Assembly: GCA_004335635.1 (NCBI GenBank)
Contig: QAXH01006751.1
Location: 1-64,000 of the forward strand
Reading direction: 5' to 3'
Length of the DNA: 64,000 nt
From: Chloromonas sp. AAM2
Taxonomy: Eukaryota > Chlorophyta > Chlorophyceae > Chlamydomonadales > Chlamydomonadaceae
The notes beneath the pieces are model-generated. The model worked only from the letters and a program-made list of their open reading frames with translations, ran no database searches and was not told where the DNA came from. Positions within the stretch are counted from its first letter, which is position 1. Each line of letters opens with the position of its first letter. Shown here one piece after another: positions 54,566 to 64,000 of the stretch. The position numbers and the translations under genes were made by a program.

Positions 54566-57500
54566 AGTACAGGCTTCAAATTCTGTGCGATTGCGGCTGC
54601 TGAGGATTGGGTTCAGGCGCTAGAGCTTGAAACAGCAGTGCGAGTACGGGTTTGACGCCGTCCGTTACAGCGGGCCGACTGTATTGGTGACGTTGTGCTA
54701 CTGAGACGTTTTCAGCCTTCCCTTTTTTGGTTTGATGACAGTATGAGACTTTGACTTTTCGATGCAGCGGGTTTTGCGGATGCCAGCCGCTGACGTCTGC
54801 CAGTCATAAGCCGTTGTTGGTGGCGAATGCGACAGCGTCATGCGTTTTTGGGCTGGGGAATTGTGGCCTGGAGCAGCCTCTCAAGAGTTTGTCACAGCCT
54901 CGGTTGAGGCAACATTAAAATGGCGTCTTGCATACCCCACCTGGGTACAACCACCAGCAAGCCGAGAACTGCATACTGACGCTGCAAGCTGATGAGATGG
55001 GAACTGCAAGGGACGTTTACAGTGCTGCTGGTAACAACTAACAGCATCGCACTGTCAGTCTACCTATGCCAGCCAACACTCTGAGATGGCATGCAACCTT
55101 GTTTGGCTTATGTCAAGGAAAAGGTAGCTGTGGAGGGACATGGCACAAAGGCCAGGTGCAGCATGTTGCGGTGAGCTTCGCGATTCAACAGCGAAGAAAA
55201 GGTGTTTTTGAATTATGTCAGTATGTATAAGCTGCTCCCCTTGTGCGGTGGGTCCTGTGTCCCATAGTCTGCCCGCACAAATCTGGACAGTTTACCGTGT
55301 TTTCATGCTGCAATGTTCAGCTTCTTTGGTAACATGACCGGGCTGCAAGGTTTGGACAAACACAGCTTATGTCCTATGTAGCCACAAACAAGTTGTGTGC
55401 AAGGTTGCTATGTTGTGTGTGGTTTGGGTTACTGATTCGCACTGCGTTCCAGCCTGAAACTTAAGCAAGCTACGCTGTAACAGGCAGGACCTGCAAGGGC
55501 GTGTGGCGGGTTTTTGCACCGCAGCAGGTGTGAATAAATGTCTGGCCAGGCTGGCTGGGCTCGCCACCGCACCTGCTTACATGTGGCACACGCTTGCTTC
55601 AGCAGTTTGTCCCTGCGTGTGCATGTGAAGCCTTTGTTAGTGTCTGCTGCATATGGCTGACCTGAACTTTGAGCATAGGAGCCAGAGACATTCTTCATTG
55701 TGAGCGCGGGGAGTGCCATCTGTATTTCAAACCGCTACGTGGACAATATGTCTGGTGCACTGCTGCTGGCTGCTGTGTCTGGTGCATCACTGTATAGGGT
55801 TTGACGGCGGGCTGCATGTGCCCTGGGCTGTTTCACTCCGGGAGCACCGCTTGGTGAGTGAGAGTGCCATGATGGCCTGTTTTGAGTGAGAGGTTAGGCC
55901 GCATTTCGGTGCCACGTTGCTGACCTGCAGTGGCTGCCTTATCCAGCAACATGTGGGTGCGAGGATTACATAAGCTGACGCCTACGACGGTCACTTTTGA
56001 ATGGCGTTGAATGCAATGCATGCTCGCCGAGACCCTGTGTGACAAGTGACTGAACCATGAGTTGCCACGTTTCTCTGTGGAGCAAGAATAAAGCAAGTGA
56101 AGCCAGTGCCTTGAGCGGTGAGTGGACTTGAAGCCTCGAATGTGCCTCGAATCGTGCCTGGATCACCCAGTTGAGTATGCTGATATGTAACATACATGAC
56201 GGGTTTCCCTAGAACTGCTCGCCTCTCAGTATGACATGGCCTGGCCCGAGCGCAAGGCTTACAAGAAATGTTCATACACTAGAAAGTGAGTTCAATATCG
56301 TGTGGAGCGTGAATCCAGAGGAACAGTTTGTCGTGACACCATCTAACAGTGGCCGGTGAGAATCAGGGAGGAATGAAAAAAGAAGTTTGCCAGTTCTGGG
56401 ACAATTCCTGGGAGTACCACTGGAACCGGTGTTGTCCGTGGTGCTCACAGGGGCTGTGGCCACACAGTGACTGTGTGTGTCAGGCAAACATGGGCGTATT
56501 CGTATGTGCGTGTAATGACCCAGTGTCCCACTGTTGTCCCAGTACTGGCAGTACACCATCGTCAGCCAACACATCCTGTTTGAACACACATGAGTGTCAC
56601 CCACACTGGACCAACACCTCTTTTGAGGTCACAGACAAGCAGATGTGTCCTTCACGATGAACATACCCCAGACTTCACCGACAATTCAACTCGTTCACAC
56701 GCACATACAGACACATCAGACCCAAGAGAAGAGCATTACCAGTGGTTTCAGTGCAGGACGCAAGAATTGTCCCAGAACTGGCAAACTTCTTTTTTTCATT
56801 GTGGTGTTACACAGCTGGGGACATTACTAATATAGTATTACCCATATAGTATATTATCTTATATTGTTATCATTATTGCATGGGGATGCCCCTGACAATG
56901 GTAATACAACTGGAACCTTCCCTCGCCCCGCCAAACTTATTTCAATATACATGCATATGCAGACACGCAGTTGGTTGAATGTGGGGATGTCATCTTGCGA
57001 GCATGCCAGGTCTGCCTGGTCTGCCTGCCAGCTGCCACCTCGCCTCGATCATCATATTGCGAGCCGCATTCACGTCACGGTCCCACCTGGACACAAAAGG
57101 ATGACATACCATAAGCATGGGGGTGGGGGGCTTGACACTCGTTTATGCATGGAATCAGTGGTAGAGCTTATGAACAACAACACCCTGTTGACCGTGTACA
57201 TCTCACACGGCTGACTACCTTCTCTAGAGATACGACGTTGAGTGGTACTGAGCATTGACATGGATACTCAGCACATGCAGGCTCGCAGGTGACCTTGCAG
57301 GCTCCCGGGCAGCAGGCCAGCAGGCGGACCCTGCTCACCCGAAGATTGCACGCAAGGCGTGCAACCCGCAGAACCAGGTAAACTGTGACGCGGCAGAAAA
57401 GCTGCAATTCAGCACGCAGCTGCGAGCACAGTGGCAGCTGGGTGGTGAAGCGGGCAAACAGCTTGTAACCAGGCTGAGGGTCTGGCACCCACCCCGTTGG

Positions 57501-58375
57501 CCCCACGTGCTGATGCTGCATTGGCGCGTTCATCTGCGGATTGGCGAGGCTGATGGGGCCCGTTCAGTGTACCCAGCCACACATAGCTTTCCATGCATGC
57601 CAAACACACCGCTCATGCATGCAACAAGCACCGCCCCGAGCATGCAACAGTTGCCGTTCCAGGCATGCACAACACACCGCTTCAGGCACCAAGCATACGT
57701 CGTTCCATGCTCTGAACTGAAGGATTCATACGGCGTCTTTAACCTAATAATTGCAGCACTTCGTATTGCCTTGCACCACTGGCCTGCTTCGAAGCCACAA
57801 CAGCGTCCGCTCGTGCCACTTCAGTCCAATGTGTCAGTCATGGCAGCACCAGAACAACGTAGATAATCGTCGTCCGCTCGTATCGCCAAACTAGCATTCA
57901 GGATTGAGCAGCACATGTGCACGCCAGAGGTTGGGCAGCATGACTGGCAACCATACCAGCTTCCCGCGGCTGTTGCGTCGGTTGAAAGTTGGAAGATCAC
58001 CCACAACCTAGAATCCAACCTTAGAGCTTCAGCGCACTTCTCATCTTGGAAGTTGGCGCACGGCTTGTCATGGTCGTGTGTCTGGCTCCAACAGGAGCGC
58101 ACCTTTGTGCGCCTGGCTACAGCACTCAAAACTTTGAATCTGTCGCCTCTTAAAAGCTGGTGAGACAGCACGACACAGCATCCTGGTTACCTTGTCAGGC
58201 CAGCATTTGCAGAATCGCATGTTACTCAGGGCGCCTTTGTCTGTCAGCCGTGGTCGGAATGCGACGGAATTGCTTCCCATTGCCACGACACAAAACTCCG
58301 AGTACGGTATGCGTGCTCTTGACCATGCCGCTGACAACTTATCTCTGCTCTTCCATTGCAGACGCAAGTGACGGG
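54566..58375. other. Gene-free spacer with a small TIR element
   Basis: No gene that I can support. A TIR element occupies 56372-56799. The plus-strand frame at 57255-57866 and the minus-strand frame at 55429-55719 lack any domain or splice support. Around 57590-57700 the motif CATGC recurs in short imperfect repeats. The 5' flank of the protease gene lies just below 58376. Confidence 0.5.
56372..56799. mobile_element. TIR element of the CCAGTTCTGGGACA family, about 430 bp
   Basis: The left end reads AATGAAAAAAGAAGTTTGCC and then AGTTCTGGGACAATTCCTGG; the right end is its reverse complement for about 40 bp, including the outer AATG, after which homology weakens. Inner sequence (56440-56540) resembles 35910-36040. 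It is non-coding and sits in a gene-free spacer. Confidence 0.8.
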
Positions 58376-61300
58376 ATGCAGGGCAGCCCATTTTGCACGC
58401 TGTGCGTGCTGTTAGCGTTGGGGTGCATGCTAACAGCAACAGCCCAAAACCCAGACTACAGGACAATTGAAGGTATACTGACTGGAACCAGTGCACTGCC
58501 TGCTGTACGCCTGTCTAAATGCTCACGCTGGCCACCTGAGTGCATGCAGGCGAGCTTTCACGCCTCACCACTCACGTCCCTGCACCTTTGGACGGAGATA
58601 CATTCTTTCTGAATTATCAGGATGGTGATGAGAATAAGCTCGCAAAGCTGCTCTTTAGAGAGAAACCGGCCAACCTGGTGTCAGGTGAGGCCACCAAAGT
58701 GTACTGCGTGCACCAGGCACGTCTGTTGCATGCTTGCACTCCAGCCATGTGCCATTCCTTTCCGCAGGTGACCAAATCAACATCACAGTCCGTGCACCCT
58801 CCGTACAGCTCCGTGCGTTTGCTGAAACGCCCATGGTGCTGTCCGGTAGCCCAGACGACATGTTCACAGTAGACCAGTTTGAGGTGGGTAACCTCGTATT
58901 CACCTGCCTGCCTGCCATGCTCTTGGCAGCTCATGCCACGCCCTACAGTGCAGCCATCCTCTCAGGCAAAGCTTCACCATGGCCTGCCAGCAGATTCAGC
59001 CTCTGCAGGCCCACTGCTGCCCCTCTCTGCTGTCGCTGCTTCTTGGTTTACAGACCATACGTCACAGTGCATGTGTCTTTCCATGCTTGTTCACAGTTGG
59101 TGGCTGAGAATCCACGCAAAGACTTCAACTATGGCGACGGGACGATGAACATCAGCTCCATCACCTTCCTGACAACTGTCTGTGGCGTGGTGAGCACGCT
59201 TGTACCGCGCACAAGCAGCATCTTGTTGAGACTGCCACTCCCGCTGTGCATGCAAGTGTGGCTCATGGTGAACCTGACCTGTGCACTGCATGCTGCAGAA
59301 ATCTGTGACGGATGTGGAAGCGTTCAAGAAGCGCTGGCTCAATGAGTACAACCCGACAACAGGCACAGTTGCGGGCACTTTGCAGAACTATTTCAAGGAG
59401 TGTTCCTGGGGCAAGGTGTGTGCCTGACAGCTGGCTGTTGACCCATTGGACTCAATTGCAAGCGCTGCCTCAAATAAATCAGATGGCGGGGTCAGCCTGG
59501 AAACCACACAGGTGTGAACGCCTAGAACATGCACGATTTCAAATTCTTTCAGAAGCCCGGAGCCCTTGTGTTGGTTGGCGCTGTTGGAACCCTGCCACCG
59601 CTCGCACACTGGCTCATGGGGTAGCTGCTTCGTACACTGGAGTAAATTCTGCAATGCATTTGCAACTTGCTGATGCACAAGCAAACGTAATCTGGCCATG
59701 GGCCCACCATGGTATCAAGAGGATGCCCGTGCCGCGTGGGCAGTTGGTTTTGTGTGATTGTGCAGTGCTGTCCCTCGCCCTTCCTGATCCGGCGTGCGTA
59801 TGCACGTGCGTGCAGGCTCGCTTTTCCGCTGAGGACAACATTGTCATTGACCTGACAGACATTGACATTGGCTGCTCGGGCAGGTGGCAGTCGCAGCTGT
59901 GGGACGCAAGCAGATGCGGAACAGCCGAAATTTTCGGATGGATGACCTTCGCTCAGAAGTACACCTTGCAGGCAAGTTGAGCAGTGGTTTTTGATACTGT
60001 TCTGTGCCTATGCTGCATGAAAATTTGCCCTCAATGCAAGTTTGGTTGTTCCTTGTGTGCAGCTGGTCAGGAGCTTTGTGTGTGTTTGCACACGCTTTGT
60101 GTGTAACATTCGCACACACAACCAGATTGACAGGATTATCTGGGTTGTCCGTCTGCACAACGCAGACTTTGGGTATTGACTACACCAAGTATTCCCGCTG
60201 GGTGACGGTCATTCCCGACAACTCCTGCCCCTGGGCAGGCCTGGCATCTGTAGGCTGTGGCAAGAACTGTGTCTCGTGGCTTAAGGTAACCATCCCTGCA
60301 GGATCAAACATCCTGACTTGTGGATGGAGCGGCAGGGGGCAAGATGCACAGTGGCGTTGAGTAAACTGATCACATGGCAGATGAGGCAAGGAGCATTGGT
60401 AGGCATGCAATGCAGCTTTCGTACTTTTGTATGGCAAGGGGGCAAGGAATGAACGACATTGTGCACAGGTGGGGCCCCAGCAAGGAGTGGTTTGGCGTGC
60501 AGCTGATGCCCTGTCTGCTCTGGCCGCAGGGCCCCTACGCCACCACCCAGTTCTCCACCGCCTTTCACGAATTGGGCCACAACCTGGGGTTGCAGCACGC
60601 CACCACACCGGGCGAGGAGTACGGAGACGGGTCCAGCGCCATGGGCGGCTGCTGCGGCGACAGGTGCTTTAATGCACCTCAGGTGCGCAACAACTGCAGA
60701 AGGCCGGGTTCTATACATGCCCAGTTCGAAACAGAATCAGCTGGTCAGAGGTTGGCAGCAGATCGCACTACAATGTTTGTGGAATGGTATGAACCAGACA
60801 GCACAATTGACTGAGCCACCAAGCCACATGGGCGTAGCACCTGAAGCACACTTGTTTTTCAGACCAAGTTGAGACTGGTGTCATGTGTGATGAAGACCCA
60901 TTGTAAGCAAGCACCGAGTGAACTGACTGACAAATACTGTAAGTGCTGCATGTCACGCAGTCGTGGCAAGTCACGTGGGCGACCCCCATTGCCGTGCTGA
61001 ACGACACCACCTTCGCACCCGGCGTTCAGTACAAGTTTGCCATCTCCGGCCTGACCAAGGACAGGAACAACCACATACAGGTTGGCGGCAGCCTGCTGAG
61101 CATTACTTCAGTGATGGAACACGTCAAGTACTTGGATTTGGGGACTGGCCGTTACATTGTGCACGTGTCTGCTGCCGCGCCTGTGGCTCGTGTACCCGGG
61201 ACTGGGGCGGTGACGGTGTCTAGTGACACTGAGCAGCCGACAGTGCCAGGCACACATGCTGGCTGTGGTACCGTGGCGTGTGTGCCCGTTCTCCCAGCGC

Positions 61301-64000
61301 CACACATTGCAAAACATGCATACATCCGGCTTGTGTCGGGTGACAGGCTAAGCCCCGACGAGTGTGGTGCCGCAGGTGGTGCCCACTTGGATGGACGGCG
61401 CCAAGACCCCCGCCTACTTCTTCTCGTTCCGCATCTCTTTTGAGTGGGACGCCTCAATGCCGTCTCAGTACCTGAACGGGTGAGCCAAGGATACATTGAC
61501 TTTGTAAGGCTGGTGTGATTATGGCATCGAACCTCTCTGAGATGTGTGGCGTGACTAGGATACACTGTCTAGAGTGCCAAGGCGCCATGTTAAAATCTAT
61601 TAATTGATATTAGAGTTTTCTATTAGATAGATTCGAAGAAACGGCTTCTACTTGTGTTCGCTTCCAATGTTCGCTTCGGATTCGGGTCGCCCGTGGTTAT
61701 GCCATGCCATGCCCCGGGTGTTCAAGCATCCGCAAGGCCTGCATACCAATGTGCTCAAATGCCCAATTAGGCTTGTAAAACCACCACAGCAACCTCAACC
61801 GCTGTTGAGCGGCGGTTACTGTTGAGCGGCGACTGCCCTAGGCCTCAAGGCGAACCAGTTCATCCTGGCTGAGGGCGTTGGGGTTGAGGTACACCCGAAT
61901 ACGAATCGGCTTCTCTGCAAGCTCAAGCCCAAGCTGGGTGTGATCAGGTCTGTACAGCTGCCCCCACGCTGACCAATTCCTCTGGGCTGCTGCTGAGGAC
62001 TGAGCAGCCGCACTGCGGCCTTGGCAAGCAGAGGAAACTTGGCTGCCGCTCTGTAATCCCAGAACGCCTGACGCCTTGTTACACCTGCCACAACCAACGC
62101 TGTGCTGCGGCAGCCACTGGTGCTGGCCTCTTCTGCTGGCCTGTCTAGCTTCAGTGCCACACGAGTCATGACCGCGTTCCAGTTCCCCCCTCAAACTGCT
62201 CAGATTCTCCTTCAACAAGCCCCACACTGCTGAGAATCGGCGAAAATGACGATACCTTCGGTTTTTTTAAACCCTTGACTCTAGCCATGGCCCAAAGTAC
62301 AAATTATAAGAATCTAGTGATATAATTTAGTAGTGCGAAATCTAATGATTCTAATAGAGTGCAATGCGCCCTGGTGGCGTGTGTATTGTTGAACTTGGCT
62401 ACTAAGCCTTTTGTGACAGGTTCAGGGCCGTATGCAAGCAGCTGGCGGCATCAGCCCTGACCTATGTGCATGCAACCCCTCAGTGGAATGATGCATTGTT
62501 CGTACTTGAGGCGCCCTGCAATATTCGCCTGATCCACACTATGTTTCTCGGTCTTGGTGTTGTGTGCAGTGTAAGTGTGCACGTCTTCAACGGCTCACAG
62601 CAAGTGAGCCCGTCTAAGTCTGAGCTACAGGGCGTGCTCAGTACGGTACGTGATGCCTGATGCATGGACATGCACTGCCAAGCACATTGCTTGCGTCACT
62701 GACACAGCAAACTCAGAGTGCTTTAAGTGTGCATGTATCTGAGTGTGCGTGCTCATGGTGCATTATCAACCAGAATCAGCCGTCTCTAGTGCCCTCTGGC
62801 TCGACTCACAGCAGCAATGCCACGTCGACTTGGAATGTGCCTGTCATATTCTACGACTGTGACGCCCTCAGTCACCTGGCTCGCTCACGTGGCTCACACC
62901 TGTCCGCAGGGCTCTGACTTCAGGCAGGACGACCTGGGCTTTGTGCTCCAGTTCCTGGACAAGAACACCACCCATGCCAGTGTGCAGCTGTGCCGCTTCA
63001 CTCAGACAGAGGAGACAGACTGCACAGATGGTCTGGACAACGATTGCAACGGGCTCGTTGACGCGGAAGACCCAGCCTGCAAGGGCAGGATTCCCCCAGC
63101 CCCTCCTGCGGCATGTGTGGTAGACGGAGTTTGCCGCCCACCCCTGTGAGTCGCAGGAAAGAGATACCGTATCTCATCCCGCATTAAATAATTAACTGTT
63201 GGCGGGTGCGGGGTCCAAAGCCCCATTTTCACCCTTTTGCGGTAAGTTGCAGGGAATTTTGATAATTATTTTTGACGCTGGGAAATAAAACACCTTGTCA
63301 TGTCGCGCTGCGGAAAGTACTACGCCTCGTCACACCACCAAAACGACGATTTTTGTATTGAATGAGTAGCTGTGTAGCTCCTAGCAGTGTTATAGCATGC
63401 ATGAATCAAGAACAACCAGTCTGACAGCCATAAACATAGCCTTTCAGCTCAACAACAGTGGCTGTGGGGACGCTGCGCGGAATTATATTGATGTCTGGCT
63501 GTGTCTGCGGGACGCCTGCGTGAAAAATGATCAATGTTCTGGTACGGGTGCGGGACCTGCGGGACCATTTTTATCAAATGTCATTTTGTCCCGTGCGGGA
63601 TGAGATATGGTCTATACGGTAGTTATGCTCAGGTCTGTTGATTGTTTGTCCATATCCGTGCAGGAATGAAATGAGTGTTTAATCCTTAGCATTGCGAAAC
63701 TTGAACAGCAGCCTGACTGGCAAGCATCTAGCAGGCGCGAAGCTGAATCACTTGCGAACTGAAGCAGTAACAGAACTCACAGCCTCAAGCGTCTGGTGCA
63801 ACCCGGAAGCTGCCAGGTTCGAGCACATGCAGGACTTGGTATACTCACACTCAGGCCCTTGTTGTCAAAGTGACACCTAGGCAATGCATCTTGGCGTGCA
63901 GGGAAACGTATTGGAACTGTCCTCAGGACTGTCAGCCAATCTGCGGGGATGGCATCTGCACAGGCCAGGAAACCGCAGCCAACTGCCCGGGCGACTGCCC
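58376..64000 (+). CDS. Gametolysin-like metalloprotease (peptidase M11), 3' incomplete
   Basis: Secreted zinc protease of the gametolysin family, which digests Hyp-rich glycoproteins of volvocalean cell walls at mating or hatching. Exons: 58376-58472, 58550-58684, 58768-58883, 59097-59189, 59299-59415, 59816-59971, 60166-60285, 60530-60682, 60961-61080, 61376-61479, 62420-62645, one ending near 62830, 62910-63145, and 63902 past the window end. Phases agree at every fixed junction. Residues 1-24 are a signal peptide (CTLCVLLALGCMLTATAQ). The zinc site is FHELGHNLGLQH (about 290-301), followed by the Met-turn SSAMGGC and the Cys-rich CCGDRCFNAPQ. Later come a MopE-like motif (DCTDGLDNDCNGLVDAED) and, in the last exon, Cys-rich repeats (CGDGICTGQETAANC). 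Exon 6 ends CAG/GCAAGT, a GC-AG intron. The exon between 62645 and 62910 is uncertain. Intron 10 carries a transposase remnant. Confidence 0.9.
61816..62227 (-). pseudogene. hAT transposase C-terminal fragment in protease intron 10
   Basis: A minus-strand frame of 129 codons ends with AAQRNWSAWGQLYRPDHTQL followed by GLELAEKPIRIRVYLN, which matches the hAT C-terminal dimerisation signature (RNWS, then RxxL, E, AEK, I, N). No catalytic domain precedes it. AT-rich flanks (61590-61640 and 62300-62350) carry related TCTATTA-like sequence that may mark the element's ends. It lies wholly within the intron and on the opposite strand to the host gene. Confidence 0.65.

Noticed and set aside
55429..55719. 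96-codon minus-strand frame
   Set aside because: No recognisable motif, no splice partners, and it lies in a repeat-bearing spacer.
57255..57866. 203-codon plus-strand frame as a gene
   Set aside because: No domain, biased repeat-like composition, and an equally open frame on the other strand over part of it.

Overview
The window is nuclear DNA from a green alga, most probably a flagellate of the Chlamydomonadales. The protein-coding genes are cut into many short exons by GT-AG introns. One gene encodes a gametolysin-type (peptidase M11) metalloprotease, a family typical of volvocine algae, and another encodes a nucleotide kinase ending in a DPY-30 motif, a combination expected in flagella. 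Dispersed repeats fill introns and spacers, and a 262-base run of N marks an assembly gap inside a minisatellite. No rRNA, tRNA, CRISPR or bacterial operon structure was seen. The genus cannot be fixed from the sequence alone.

Layout, left to right. 1056-5487 (-): NDUFAF7/MidA-type mitochondrial methyltransferase, 10 exons. 6703-8701 (-): RNase H2 subunit C, 3 exons. 9018-9412 (+): a small mitochondrial membrane protein resembling COX7C. 12506-20022 (-): AMP nucleosidase, 17 exons. 21361-21838 (+): a broken copy of parts of the NDUFAF7 gene. 23564-26851 (-): DGAT2-type acyltransferase, preceded at 27233-29885 by membrane-protein exons that may be its 5' part. 31040-35312 (+): UMP-CMP kinase fused to about 60 acidic decapeptide repeats and a DPY-30 motif. 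37386-39437: a short TIR element and a decayed hAT transposase. 40465-45639 (-): PRL1/PLRG1 splicing factor, 12 exons. 48281-50967 (-): CIAO1 iron-sulphur assembly WD40 protein, 7 exons. 51221-54565 (+): zinc-finger protein, 8 exons. 58376 to the window end (+): gametolysin-like protease, 3'-incomplete, with a hAT transposase remnant in one intron.

The genes are ordinary housekeeping functions (complex I assembly, genome maintenance, purine turnover, lipid synthesis, splicing, Fe-S assembly) plus flagellar and cell-wall or mating functions. They do not form one pathway. Exon models were built by hand; for the well-conserved genes intron phases agree across every junction and the protein families match along their length, so those models are strong. 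The less certain parts are the DGAT2 N-terminus, one internal boundary in the AMP nucleosidase, and the 3' half of the zinc-finger gene.

The features most worth following up are the kinase-repeat-DPY-30 fusion, a many-exon eukaryotic AMP nucleosidase with a triplicated splice-donor segment, the DGAT2 with a large insertion and possible membrane-domain fusion, the rearranged NDUFAF7 fragment, and a family of small inverted-repeat elements with at least 14 termini in this window.
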